This document shows positions 10,070 through 20,216 of a DNA stretch of 64,000 nt, piece after piece; the first letter of the stretch is position 1, and each line of letters opens with the position of its first letter. A program made the position numbers and the translations under genes. This DNA is from Chlamydia serpentis. GTDB taxonomy: Bacteria > Chlamydiota > Chlamydiia > Chlamydiales > Chlamydiaceae. Under the pieces are notes generated by a model, which was not told the origin of the DNA, did no database searches, and worked only from the letters and a program-made list of their open reading frames with translations. The DNA lies in the NCBI RefSeq assembly GCF_900239945.1, contig NZ_LT993738.1:124001-188000 (forward strand), read 5' to 3'.

Positions 10070-10846
10070 ATGCTTAAAAACCAAGTCCTTGTTTATTGTA
10101 GTGAAGGGGTTTCTCCTTATTACCTGCGACATACCATACGTTTTCTTCGGCACTATAGTCGCCAGATAAGAGATTTAGATATTCTCAGGGTCGATGGGAA
10201 TTTTTTAATTAAAAATCCCTTTTGGGAAGCATCGACTCGCTTACTTGTATTCCCAGGTGGTGCCGATCGGCCTTATCATCGTGTGCTTCATGGCTTAGGA
10301 ACTGCGCGTATTTCTGAGTATGTTTATGAAGGAGGGAACTTTCTAGGTATTTGTGCAGGAGCTTATTTTGGCTCTAGGATGATTTATTTTTATGAATCTG
10401 AAGGAGCGCCGCTTCAAGGGATACGAGATTTAGGATTTTTCCCAGGGACTGCTAAAGGTCCAGCTTATGGTGGATTTTCTTATGTTAGTCCTGCTGGGGT
10501 AAGAGTCTCCCCTCAGATGTTTTCAGAGTTTGGGTTAGGATACGCTATGTTTAATGGTGGATGTATTTTCGAAGGAGTTGAAGAGTATCCCGAAATGAAC
10601 GTTGAGTCTCGTTATGCAGATCTTCCTGGACAACCTGCCAGCATAGTATCTAGGATTTTCGGTAAAGGTCTGGCTGTTCTTTCAGGACCTCATATAGAAT
10701 ATCTTCCTTACTACTGCCAGATGATGGAGGGTAATGTGCAGGAGGCTCGTGAATTTCTTCGAAGAGAGTCTGTAACGTTGAACTGCTACTGTGAGAATCT
10801 TATCAAGCGGCTACTGTTCCCTCTGTTTTCCGAATTGGAACGATAG
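10070..10846 (+). CDS. BPL_N-domain protein (biotin-protein ligase N-terminal-like, amidotransferase fold)
   Basis: The 258 residues match the class I glutamine-amidotransferase-like domain found at the N-terminus of eukaryotic biotin-protein ligases: [34 protein letters not shown], then [14 protein letters not shown] with a nucleophile-elbow Cys, and later [14 protein letters not shown]. The catalytic ligase domain (GRGRxG biotinyl-AMP motif) is absent, so the common label 'biotin protein ligase' overstates it. A hydrolase or amidotransferase-like role is possible; the substrate is unknown. The start is supported by AGAGAAAA just upstream. It converges with the Inc-like gene, 24 bp apart. 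Confidence 0.85.
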   Translation: MLKNQVLVYCSEGVSPYYLRHTIRFLRHYSRQIRDLDILRVDGNFLIKNPFWEASTRLLVFPGGADRPYHRVLHGLGTARISEYVYEGGNFLGICAGAYFGSRMIYFYESEGAPLQGIRDLGFFPGTAKGPAYGGFSYVSPAGVRVSPQMFSEFGLGYAMFNGGCIFEGVEEYPEMNVESRYADLPGQPASIVSRIFGKGLAVLSGPHIEYLPYYCQMMEGNVQEAREFLRRESVTLNCYCENLIKRLLFPLFSELER

Positions 10847-10870
10847 AATCTTTGAATTCTTGAGAATTAA

Positions 10871-12049
10871 TCAAGTTGGCTTTCTTGTGACATTGAAGTC
10901 TTTAATAACTTGATAGAGAAGGGGACAAGAAAGAACTATGGAACGGGTAACCACATTTCGAATATTGTTAGTTTTATTAGTGATGCAGGACCTCTCTTCA
11001 TAGCCTTGGATTAATCCAAAGGAGGCAACGTTTGGTGGTGCAAGGTTCTTTTTATATATAAACCGATTGAGATAGTCTTCAGGTTCTAATACGTATTCAT
11101 ATTCATTATAGTTGAGCTGCTCAAATACGCAGAGAAAAGCGAGTACTTCTATTTTTCTTAATAGGAGGTTTTCACTTCCCGTTATCAAGGGATGAATAAG
11201 CAAAACTTGACTTTCCTCTAATGCTATTGAAAATAAGTTGTGGTAATGGATAAAAAATTTTTTAAAAATCTCATAGAGCTGATTAGAAGAGACCTTTTTG
11301 TTCTTGACTATAGGGAAATAGTAGGTTGCATTATTGATCACAGTTTGGATAAGACCATCATCGTATTCGGGTGAGATATTTAAATCCTCAAAGGAGACTT
11401 GAGAAGCTACGCCTAAAGTCCCTATATTTTTTTTCTCTAACTTTAAGCGAAGCGTCTCTAGTGATTCAGAGGTTACAAAGACTGTTGGATCCATATGAAG
11501 ATGAGAAAGAGCATACCCAGAATCTTCTTCTATTATTGTCCAACTTGTAAGGGCGCTTTTAATTAGAAAATTTGGATCTTTAAGAAACACGTTATTCCAC
11601 TTTTTAGGAGAGGGAAAGAAGATTTGTGCTCCTTGATATACTTGTTTTCCTCGATATAACGATGTCTGTAAATCTAAACAGGATGAATCAGATGGTGTTA
11701 CCTTATTTCGAAGGATATTTAGGAGGTCAGGAGTTAATGAAGGAGTTTTTTTAGGAAGTTTAGGCTCTAGTATAGGTTTGTCAAATTTTCTCTTGATGAC
11801 TGAACAGCAATGTGTTTGAAAGAGAATAGAGATTCCTGTAACTATGAATATCACACTAAGAATGCATAGCGCAGCAATTAATAGAGTGTTTGGAAGTAGT
11901 CCGGTTAATAGAATGATCACGCATATCGCTATAGTTAAGAACAGAGAAAGGACTGTGAGAGAAAGTTGAACTAATCCGCATGATGAAGACTGTTCTTGGG
12001 TTAATTGAGATTCTTTATAGTGATTGGTAACTGGGGAATATCTAACCAT
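10871..12049 (-). CDS. putative inclusion membrane protein, Chlamydia-specific
   Basis: I do not recognise a functional family. Residues ~25-80 carry two closely spaced hydrophobic stretches (LSLTVLSLFLTIAICVIILL and NTLLIAALCILSVIFIVTGI) separated by a short turn. This bilobed pattern defines Inc proteins, which type III secretion places in the inclusion membrane with both ends facing host cytosol. The remaining ~300 residues are soluble and mixed alpha/beta in character. Secretion and location are inferred from the pattern only. It is a single gene just downstream of tRNA-Asn on the same strand. No clear ribosome binding site is visible. Confidence 0.8.
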   Translation of the reverse strand: MVRYSPVTNHYKESQLTQEQSSSCGLVQLSLTVLSLFLTIAICVIILLTGLLPNTLLIAALCILSVIFIVTGISILFQTHCCSVIKRKFDKPILEPKLPKKTPSLTPDLLNILRNKVTPSDSSCLDLQTSLYRGKQVYQGAQIFFPSPKKWNNVFLKDPNFLIKSALTSWTIIEEDSGYALSHLHMDPTVFVTSESLETLRLKLEKKNIGTLGVASQVSFEDLNISPEYDDGLIQTVINNATYYFPIVKNKKVSSNQLYEIFKKFFIHYHNLFSIALEESQVLLIHPLITGSENLLLRKIEVLAFLCVFEQLNYNEYEYVLEPEDYLNRFIYKKNLAPPNVASFGLIQGYEERSCITNKTNNIRNVVTRSIVLSCPLLYQVIKDFNVTRKPT

Positions 12050-12132
12050 ATGGCATTAGGTAATAGCAAAGAACTCATTAAAAGAGTCTATATGCTAGAG
12101 AAGGATGAAAAATAAAATTAAATAGAAAAATC

Positions 12133-12204
12133 CTCCGGAGGATGGGTTCGAACCAACGACCAATGGATTAACAGTCCACTGCTCTACCGCTGAGCTACTC
12201 CGGA
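12133..12204 (-). tRNA. tRNA-Asn (GTT)
   Basis: Reading the minus strand, the 7-bp acceptor stem TCCGGAG/CTCCGGA, the D arm GCTCAGCGGTAGAGC and an anticodon loop CTGTTAA with anticodon GTT can all be drawn. The T arm has the TTCGAAC loop and one T-T mismatch in the stem. The discriminator is G and no CCA is encoded. The gene is 72 bases. Confidence 0.95.
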
Positions 12205-12224
12205 ACAGACTTTGTTGCCTACAT

Positions 12225-12252
12225 GTTCTATTACACAATGGTAAAAAGTCAA
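12225..12252 (-). promoter_or_regulatory. candidate promoter of tRNA-Asn
   Basis: On the minus strand a -35 element TTGACT (12247-12252) is followed after 16 bases by TAGAAC (12225-12230) as -10. It would start transcription about 14 bases before the tRNA. The match to the sigma-66 consensus is good at -35 and partial at -10. Confidence 0.4.
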
Positions 12253-12364
12253 TGATTTTCACAATCTCATAAGATAAAGGTTCATTATAATCTTCCGATT
12301 TTTATTAATTTTTTTTGCACTATTACTTATCTTCATTCAAATTACGTAGTTTTTGGAGTGATTT

Positions 12365-13399
12365 ATGGGGGATGCTAAAGTAGAACGACCTACTTATAAT
12401 GGATCTTCATTGATTTTAAAAACATCGGTGGCTCAGGAAGTCTTTAAACAACATCGTAAGGCCTTTTACCTTTTATTGATTGCTTCAATTATAGTTTTGG
12501 TAGCTATTGGAATAAGTTTCTGTATATTTCCTGAGTATGTAATTGCTTTTGTTTTGACTATAGTTTTCTTTGTCCTTGGTATAAGCATTGCATTATTTTT
12601 CTTGATGCGTGGCTTGCGTTTTTCACTTAATGATCGCTTATGGTTGTCAGAAAAAGGATATGCTCTTAGTCAAAATGAGCTTGGACCTTTTTTGGATGTA
12701 CGTCTAGTAAGGGAAATTTTAGAAAAATCTCCCTATATTAAATCAAGAGCTTTACTCCCTTTAGCAGATATATCTGAGGATCCTGGACAAGCTGCAGTTG
12801 TATTACTTTCTCCCTGGACTTTTTTTTCGTCTATGGATTCAAGCGCTTTATTTCCGATTCCTCAACAAGAGGGGGATGAATATACAGACCACACGTTCCC
12901 TTTGCTTTCTAGGCTAGAAAGAACATCACTTTTAGTTTTATTGAGTGTCTTTACTCTTAACGATATCAGGAAAGATAGTATTCCCTTAGATGAACAGAAT
13001 TTTTTTCCTTTTGTAAGTAAGAAAGCAAAGGATTATGGGGTTCAAGATTTAAAGTATAAGGTTATATCTTGGTTGAAAGAAATAAGCCTCGAATTAGAAC
13101 CCGATATTAATTTTCAGGTCTCAAGGGCACTGTTTTCGGCATATCGTTATTTAAGACGTCCTGATTTGACTTCCTTAGAGTTGGAACGTTTGCATCTCAT
13201 AAGCTGCTTTCAAGGAAATCTTGTTCATTACTTATCTTTATTTGTTAATCCTAAAGATTTATCCGATCCTGAATTTCTAAATATTTGCAAGCATGTAGAA
13301 TGGGATAAATTTATTGCAGCATGTAAGGCTGCCTTTTTGAAAAATCCAAAAGGTATTTATATTGAGCATGTAAAACAATTTTTGTTGAGTAATATATGA
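12365..13399 (+). CDS. putative inclusion membrane protein, Chlamydia-specific
   Basis: Not a recognised enzyme family. Residues ~35-85 hold two adjacent hydrophobic segments (FYLLLIASIIVLVAIGISFC and a second from VIAFVLTIVFFVLGISIALF), the Inc-type bilobed domain. A ~250-residue soluble C-terminal part follows, containing SPWTFFSS and YRYLRRPDLTSLELERLH. GGAG six bases before the ATG supports the start. The stop overlaps the ATG of the next gene (ATGA), and that neighbour has the same architecture, so the two are a coupled pair and probably a tandem duplication that diverged. Inclusion membrane location is inferred. Confidence 0.8.
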   Translation: MGDAKVERPTYNGSSLILKTSVAQEVFKQHRKAFYLLLIASIIVLVAIGISFCIFPEYVIAFVLTIVFFVLGISIALFFLMRGLRFSLNDRLWLSEKGYALSQNELGPFLDVRLVREILEKSPYIKSRALLPLADISEDPGQAAVVLLSPWTFFSSMDSSALFPIPQQEGDEYTDHTFPLLSRLERTSLLVLLSVFTLNDIRKDSIPLDEQNFFPFVSKKAKDYGVQDLKYKVISWLKEISLELEPDINFQVSRALFSAYRYLRRPDLTSLELERLHLISCFQGNLVHYLSLFVNPKDLSDPEFLNICKHVEWDKFIAACKAAFLKNPKGIYIEHVKQFLLSNI

Positions 13400-14376
13400 T
13401 TGAATTTACCTTTGCTCATCCTACTTCTGCAATTAATCTTCAGAAGATCGAGGAACGCATTGGCTTGCGAATGAAAAAGGTTTCTACCTTAGCAATAGCG
13501 AGTCTCTTTATATTAGCTATCTCTGCTGTGATTATGGGTATATCAATTGCAGGATTATTTGGTACAAGTACATGTATCATAGGGTTTATTTTATTTGTAC
13601 TTTCTTTGATAGCGTCTGTTTTTTTGCTTGGTTCTTTGTATTTTGTTGCTCAGGAACTTAAATATTATGATTTTAAAGAGTTTCGTTTTTTGCCTAGAGA
13701 AGCTATTGCTTCTAGTCTATCGTGTTATAAACATCTCTCTTCAAATGTTGTTGAAGACATTTTACAAAATACTCTGTCCTTTCCTGAGCTCAGTGCTCTT
13801 TTAGATCCTGAGCAATTTTTCTTAGAGTTTCCTTATGTGACAGGTTTATTTGCTAATCATTCCATGGAAGAAAAAGATCGTTTATCTCGGGAGGCTTGTT
13901 TCATTTTATTAGGAGAAATTTCTTGGAGGGATTACGAAGAAAAAATTTTTCCTTGGTTAAACGATTCTGGTATGACCTGTGAAAAATTTTTTGCTCTTTT
14001 GAAGAGTCATTTCGATCTTGAAAACTTAGAGAATAAAATTGAAAAGTGGATAATGAAGGGGTATCCAGAAATTAATCTTAGCCAGAAAATTTCTTGGGAT
14101 CAACATGTTTATCAGGGATGTCTTAAGTTTTTAAAGGGGGATATGAACGATTGTAGATACCAAAGATATTTAAAGATGATAAGTTACTTTTCTGGGGAGT
14201 TTCCAGCACTTCTTTTAGCTTTGGGGAAGGAATCTAATGGGATTTATGGTTGTCCTCAAGTTCCTAAAAATCTTACTTGGGATAAGTTTATAAAAAATAT
14301 GCCAAGTCTTCTGGAAAGAAAAAGAGTTCTTCGAGGATGGAAGATTTCGTTAGACGATTTTAAAGACCTAGTTTAA
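13396..14376 (+). CDS. putative inclusion membrane protein, second of a coupled pair
   Basis: A 326-residue protein starting within the stop of the preceding gene. Two hydrophobic stretches near residues 30-80 (VSTLAIASLFILAISAVIMG and TCIIGFILFVLSLIASVFLL) give the Inc-like hairpin. The downstream region includes FRFLPREAIASSLSCYKHLS and a C-terminal NLTWDKFIKNMPSLL. The second half resembles the end of its partner, where WDKFIAACKAAF occurs in the same place, which supports common origin. Its last 4 bp overlap the convergent minus-strand gene. No function can be assigned beyond likely host-facing membrane protein. Confidence 0.8.
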   Translation: MIEFTFAHPTSAINLQKIEERIGLRMKKVSTLAIASLFILAISAVIMGISIAGLFGTSTCIIGFILFVLSLIASVFLLGSLYFVAQELKYYDFKEFRFLPREAIASSLSCYKHLSSNVVEDILQNTLSFPELSALLDPEQFFLEFPYVTGLFANHSMEEKDRLSREACFILLGEISWRDYEEKIFPWLNDSGMTCEKFFALLKSHFDLENLENKIEKWIMKGYPEINLSQKISWDQHVYQGCLKFLKGDMNDCRYQRYLKMISYFSGEFPALLLALGKESNGIYGCPQVPKNLTWDKFIKNMPSLLERKRVLRGWKISLDDFKDLV

Positions 14377-15146
14377 TGAAAAAATAGTCCTCGGATGAAG
14401 CCGATAATTTCCTCTGTTGGTGTTGCAGGGGTGTTTACATCATTGAGATAATCTTGAAATCCTGGATATGTTGAATAAAAGTATTTATGGGCTTGTTGTG
14501 ATAAAGGTTTAACAATATCTCCAGGAAGATTTAGATGATATAGGCTTTCTTCTAGTGCAAGATACAATAAGGACCGCAAGGCTATAGAGAGGTTTGGATG
14601 TTCTTTAGAAAAGCTATTGTGGCTGTGGAATTCCAAAGTTGGTACCGAGAGATGAGGAATATCTTTGTGGTTAGTACGTAGTCCATACAGTCTCGTGTTT
14701 AAGAGTAGACATTTGCGAATTAGCACGGGAGTACGATCTATCCATAGGTTTGAAGAGATCTCTTTTTCGGGATAGAAGTTTTTCCATATTAGGGACCAGT
14801 TTGTTTTTGTCCCGTGGTTGTCATAAGGAAATATCGTGAAGTTTGCTCCGTGAATAATTAGGTCTGAGATTTCTAATTTTTTAGTTAGTAGCATAGATAC
14901 TAAGGAAAATCGTACATCTGCATATTCGATTTCAGCAGCATAAGGGAAACGCTCTGAGGACAGCGGATTATAAATACAGACATGGCGGATTTTAACCCCA
15001 GAAGTTCTTATTGAGACCCTTCCTATAGTCACTTGAGTATGCAAGCGACTAGATAACCAATGTTCAACGATACTTTCTTTGCGTATCCAGAAATAAGCAA
15101 TAAAGCAGCATCCTATAAGAAGTAGATTTTTGAGAAGCTTAAACAT
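14373..15146 (-). CDS. membrane-anchored AsmA/TamB-like N-terminal protein
   Basis: A 257-residue protein with an N-terminal membrane anchor (KLLKNLLLIGCCFIAYFWI), followed by VEHWLSSRLHTQVTIGRVSI and LEISDLIIHGANFTIF. This order (anchor, short helix ending before a 'v.ig.v.i' strand, then 'l.i..l.i.g..i') is typical of the start of AsmA/TamB/DUF748 proteins, which act in the periplasm on envelope lipid or outer-membrane traffic. It is much shorter than those families, so it is a remote or reduced relative at best. It converges with the Inc-like pair and lies downstream of the groEL terminator. Confidence 0.75.
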   Translation of the reverse strand: MFKLLKNLLLIGCCFIAYFWIRKESIVEHWLSSRLHTQVTIGRVSIRTSGVKIRHVCIYNPLSSERFPYAAEIEYADVRFSLVSMLLTKKLEISDLIIHGANFTIFPYDNHGTKTNWSLIWKNFYPEKEISSNLWIDRTPVLIRKCLLLNTRLYGLRTNHKDIPHLSVPTLEFHSHNSFSKEHPNLSIALRSLLYLALEESLYHLNLPGDIVKPLSQQAHKYFYSTYPGFQDYLNDVNTPATPTEEIIGFIRGLFFH

Positions 15147-15200
15147 AGCCAGAGAATTTTTTATCTTAACAATTAAGATAGATTAAGAAATGAATATTCC

Positions 15201-15244
15201 AAAAGAAAAAGGTCTCTTTTCTTTTGAGTAAAGAAAAGAGACCT
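15201..15244 (-). terminator. rho-independent terminator of the groE operon
   Basis: A perfect 15-bp stem (15210-15224 with 15230-15244) and a 5-base loop lie 32 bp beyond the groEL stop. On the minus strand the stem is followed by TTTTCTTTT. This is the strongest intrinsic terminator in the window and points to groES-groEL ending here. Confidence 0.9.
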
Positions 15245-15275
15245 CGCGAATAATTGTTAGTATTAAATTAAAAGA

Positions 15276-16943
<1,668 letters not shown>

Positions 16944-16951
16944 CTATTATT

Positions 16952-17260
16952 TTATTTTAGGACGGCCATGATTTCATTGGATTGTAAAATGACGTACTCT
17001 TCGTCATCGATTGTGATTTCTTGACCTGCATACTTATCCATTAAAATGGTATCGCCAACTTGAACTTCGAAAGGAAGTAGTGTGCCATCATCGGTTCGTT
17101 TGCCTGTGCCTAAAACAAGAACTTCGGCACGATCTTGTTTCCTTTTTGCTGTATCGGGTAGGATGATTCCTCCACGAGCAGTGGCTTCTTCCTCTTCTCT
17201 TTTTACTAAGATTCTGTCGCCCAAGGGCTTAATTCGGAGGGTCGTTGCTTGATCAGACAT
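16952..17260 (-). CDS. groES: co-chaperonin GroES
   Basis: The 10-kDa lid of GroEL. The 102 residues include IKPLGDRILVKREEEEATARGGIILPDTA, whose mobile loop (ATARGGIILP) binds GroEL, and VQVGDTILMDKYAGQEITID near the end. First gene of the groES-groEL operon. The ATG is preceded by AAGGAGCAT. The leader of about 87 bases contains a 10-bp stem-loop and the CIRCE/promoter element described separately. Confidence 0.98.
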   Translation of the reverse strand: MSDQATTLRIKPLGDRILVKREEEEATARGGIILPDTAKRKQDRAEVLVLGTGKRTDDGTLLPFEVQVGDTILMDKYAGQEITIDDEEYVILQSNEIMAVLK

Positions 17261-17292
17261 TTATATGCTCCTTATGTTTTACGTTCTAAGAG

Positions 17293-17325
17293 ACTTTGTT
17301 ATTTCTGGCATCACGATAACAAAGT
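17293..17325 (-). promoter_or_regulatory. stem-loop in the groES mRNA leader
   Basis: A perfect 10-bp inverted repeat (17293-17302 ACTTTGTTAT with 17316-17325 ATAACAAAGT) with a 13-base loop lies between the groES promoter and its start codon, so it should be in the transcribed leader. It does not match CIRCE. It could stabilise the mRNA or tune translation; the function is unknown. Confidence 0.6.
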
Positions 17326-17346
17326 GGTTTTTTTTGTGCAATAATT

Positions 17347-17373
17347 TTAGCAGTTAATATTGTTGAGTGCTAA
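17347..17373 (-). promoter_or_regulatory. CIRCE operator (HrcA binding site) of groES-groEL
   Basis: TTAGCAGTT (17347-17355), nine bases, then GAGTGCTAA (17365-17373), shown on the plus strand. The right arm is a perfect half of the CIRCE consensus TTAGCACTC-N9-GAGTGCTAA; the left arm has two mismatches. HrcA repression of groE through CIRCE is established in chlamydiae. The site overlaps the promoter core, which explains how bound HrcA would block RNA polymerase. Confidence 0.9.
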
Positions 17374-17382
17374 AAAATTCAA
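17354..17382 (-). promoter_or_regulatory. groES-groEL promoter
   Basis: On the minus strand a -35 TTGAAT (17377-17382), a 17-base spacer and a -10 TATTAA (17354-17359) predict initiation near 17347. The spacer contains one CIRCE arm. The -35 overlaps the last codons of pepF. Confidence 0.65.
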
Positions 17383-19214
17383 CTTTTTGAAAGCAGAGAA
17401 GAGAGTAGATCGATCTTCTTGGTAATGAATGCAAAGGCTTGGTGGAGTGGATCAACCGTTGTCATATCTAATCCCGATTTTTTTAAAATATTTAATGGGA
17501 AATCCGATCCTCCGCTTTTTAAAAAGTTTAAATAAAGATCAAGAGCACCTGGCTCGTTGGTGAGAATTTTTTCAGCAAAAGACAAAGAGGCTACAATACC
17601 TGTAGCATATTGATACACATAGAAATTATAGTAGAAATGAGGAATTCTTGCCCACTCTAATGCAGATAGTGGGTCGAAGGTTATAACACCTCCATAAAAT
17701 TCTTGTTGTAAATTGTGATAAGTTGTTGAAAAGAATTCTTCGGTAAGTGCAAGGCCTTGTTCTGCTGCAGAATGAATATCATATTCAAAGGCTGCAAATA
17801 ATGTTTGACGGAATAGGGTTGAGAATATCGTATCAAGAGTTCGGGTAATGATTATGATTTTCTCTTCTTTAGTTTGATCAGATTTGCTTAGAGCATCCAT
17901 AAGGAGCATTTCATTAAATGTTGAGGCAATTTCAGCAAGAAACAGAGGATATTGAGCGTTATGATAAGGTTGAGCTTCTGTGCTGAAATAGGTATGCATG
18001 CTGTGTCCTGCTTCATGAGCTATAACTGAGACGTCATAAAGTGTACCGGTATAATTTAACAGGATGTAGGGGGGACTATCATAGCATCCTGAAGAATAAG
18101 CTCCTGACCGCTTATTTTTATTTTCGTATCTGTCTACCCAGCGATTGAAAAGAAGGCCGTTTCTTAAAATATCAACATAAGTGGTTCCTAGAGGAAGAAG
18201 GCTCTCACAGACAAGGTCGACGCCTTCTTCGTATCGATACTTTCTTTCTATAGTTTGAGTAATAGGAGCATAAACATCATAGAAGTGAAACTCTTTTAGA
18301 TTTAATGCATCTTTCTTTAAATTGAAATAGCGGTTAATCAAGGAGATATGTTTTTTTATTTCTTTTATGAGATTAGTATAAACAGCTATAGGGATATTGT
18401 TTTGGAAAAGAGAAGCCTCTAAACAGGAAGCATAGTTTCTTGCTTTTGCTTCAAAGAGATGCGCTTGGACCTTTCCGTTAAGAAGATTAGCGAATGTATT
18501 GCGGTAATCATAGTAGCGTTGACATTGAGCTAAATAAGTCGTAGAACGTAACTTTCGATCTGGCGATTGCATGTATAAAGAAGCCGTTGCGTGAGATAGG
18601 GGATGCTCTTCCCCTTTAGAGTCTCTAGCTGTTCCAAAGGGAATTTCAGAATCATTCAATGAAGAAAAGGCTTTATTAGAGACGTTAAGGACAGAAAATG
18701 CTGAGGCAAGGATCTTTTCTTCATTTGCTGTTCCAGTATGAGGGGCAAGACGGAAAATTTTTTTTAGATAGAATCTATAGGGAGTAAGAATTGCACTTGA
18801 TAACAAGTAGTTTACTTTTTCTTCAGTAAGGGCAACTAAAGCAGGTTGGATCCATGAGATTTCTTGAGAAAAGAGGGTATAAAGATAGATAGCCGATAGA
18901 TAGTCTTTCTCTCCTTGGGGACTGGCAATATCTTGATCGTGGATCAGATGAGCGTATACATAGAGTTGATCAAGTTTTCGTTCTACAGAAAATTTTTTCG
19001 ATAAGAGCTTGTTTAAGGATTCAGGATTATCGATTTGATAATGAGATGGAGCAAATTCAGGCCATATTGGTGAACAATCTTTCCCCGAGCTGCAGAGATC
19101 AAAATCCTTTTTCCAGTCCTCTCTAGTCATATAAAGGGGAGTTATATCCCAACAGTTTGCAGGATCTACCTCGGCTCGCATTGGAGGTGTCTCACTTTTG
19201 AGTTTTGAGGTCAT
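17379..19214 (-). CDS. pepF: oligoendopeptidase F (M3 metallopeptidase)
   Basis: Cytoplasmic zinc endopeptidase that degrades short peptides. The M3 zinc motif HEAGH is in VIAHEAGHSMHTYFS, with the third ligand Glu in FLAEIASTFNEMLLMDAL downstream, and IPHFYYNFYVYQYATGIVAS near the C-terminus is the family substrate-binding segment. The ATG at 19214 (611 residues, the usual PepF size) is preferred over a 19-residue longer frame because AAAGGAGAA lies just upstream. Its stop codon abuts the groES promoter. Confidence 0.95.
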   Translation of the reverse strand: MTSKLKSETPPMRAEVDPANCWDITPLYMTREDWKKDFDLCSSGKDCSPIWPEFAPSHYQIDNPESLNKLLSKKFSVERKLDQLYVYAHLIHDQDIASPQGEKDYLSAIYLYTLFSQEISWIQPALVALTEEKVNYLLSSAILTPYRFYLKKIFRLAPHTGTANEEKILASAFSVLNVSNKAFSSLNDSEIPFGTARDSKGEEHPLSHATASLYMQSPDRKLRSTTYLAQCQRYYDYRNTFANLLNGKVQAHLFEAKARNYASCLEASLFQNNIPIAVYTNLIKEIKKHISLINRYFNLKKDALNLKEFHFYDVYAPITQTIERKYRYEEGVDLVCESLLPLGTTYVDILRNGLLFNRWVDRYENKNKRSGAYSSGCYDSPPYILLNYTGTLYDVSVIAHEAGHSMHTYFSTEAQPYHNAQYPLFLAEIASTFNEMLLMDALSKSDQTKEEKIIIITRTLDTIFSTLFRQTLFAAFEYDIHSAAEQGLALTEEFFSTTYHNLQQEFYGGVITFDPLSALEWARIPHFYYNFYVYQYATGIVASLSFAEKILTNEPGALDLYLNFLKSGGSDFPLNILKKSGLDMTTVDPLHQAFAFITKKIDLLSSLLSKS

Positions 19215-19310
19215 AAAGATTATTCTCCTTTTTATGATGGAAAATGGACAAGAGGCTTTACTATAGGACAATCTTTAAGAAAAAGCCAAGAACGAATCTT
19301 CAGTTAAATA

Positions 19311-20087
19311 TTAGAAGGGGTTATCTGTATCTATGAAAATTGTAGGGACTTGCAGTACACTGTTTAAATGATGGGCAAGAGATTTTGGACCGATTTTTTC
19401 TGTTGCTGTATGTCCGAATGCTAAAAAATTAATGTTGTTTTCAAGAGCTGTAGACCAAGCGGGTTCGTCGAAGTTGCCTGTGATGAAACAATCAACCTGA
19501 CGGGTTACTGCAAAAGAGAGTTCTCTATAAGCGCCTCCAGAAACGATTGCTGCGGAAGAGACTGTCGATGGCCCGCCTAAGGCGGATCCTTTTAAAGGGG
19601 CTTGGTAGTACTGAGATAAGAGATTAGTAAAAGTATTTATGTGGACTGGGGAAAAAGATCCTTGGACCCCTAGATTAGGAAAAGAAGAGCCGAAGGGTTG
19701 TAGATCCTTCCAATTTAGATCTAAAGCGACTCGCCAATTATTCCCTAAAGTAGGATGGGCATCTAGAGGAAGATGGTAGGCAAGGAGCTGGATATCGTGT
19801 TGGATCAGTAACTGGATGCGTTTATACATCATGCCCGTAATAGGGTAGGGCATGCCTTTCCAAAAAATACCGTGATGAACAATTAGCACATTGACATTGG
19901 CTTTGATAGCTTGTTTTATCGTTTCTATATCAGCAGTAACAGCAACGCCAATTTTTTTTAGTGCAACCTGAGCATTTCCAACCTGAAGGCCATTAGGTCC
20001 GTAATCTTGGAATGTTCCTGAAGCAAGAAGGTTATCGAGGTGAGAAAGTAGTTCCGCAACATTCATAGGGTTAACTTGTAAAATCAC
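19311..20087 (-). CDS. Nif3-like dinuclear metal centre protein (YbgI/YqfO family)
   Basis: Nif3/GTP-cyclohydrolase-I type 2 family; members form hexamers with a two-metal site, of unproven physiological role. Family sequence is clear: YGPNGLQVGN near the start, NVLIVHHGIFWKGM with the metal-binding HH, LLAYHLPLDAHPTLGNNW, VSGGAYRELSFA, and C-terminal AFGHTATEKIGPKSLAHHL with the distal His and Glu ligands. Length is normal. The start is uncertain: GTG at 20087 or ATG at 20066, neither with a clear ribosome binding site. It lies upstream of pepF on the same strand, 96 bp away. Confidence 0.92.
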   Translation of the reverse strand: MILQVNPMNVAELLSHLDNLLASGTFQDYGPNGLQVGNAQVALKKIGVAVTADIETIKQAIKANVNVLIVHHGIFWKGMPYPITGMMYKRIQLLIQHDIQLLAYHLPLDAHPTLGNNWRVALDLNWKDLQPFGSSFPNLGVQGSFSPVHINTFTNLLSQYYQAPLKGSALGGPSTVSSAAIVSGGAYRELSFAVTRQVDCFITGNFDEPAWSTALENNINFLAFGHTATEKIGPKSLAHHLNSVLQVPTIFIDTDNPF

Positions 20088-20216
20088 AATTATTAATAGA
20101 TCATTGAGGCCTTATTATAAAGATTCTTGTTTTAAAAAGAAATATTTATATATTTTTTGATACCAGAATCATTTTTTAAATGGTAAAATAAGAGTCCTAA
20201 TTTCCATTAGTTATGT

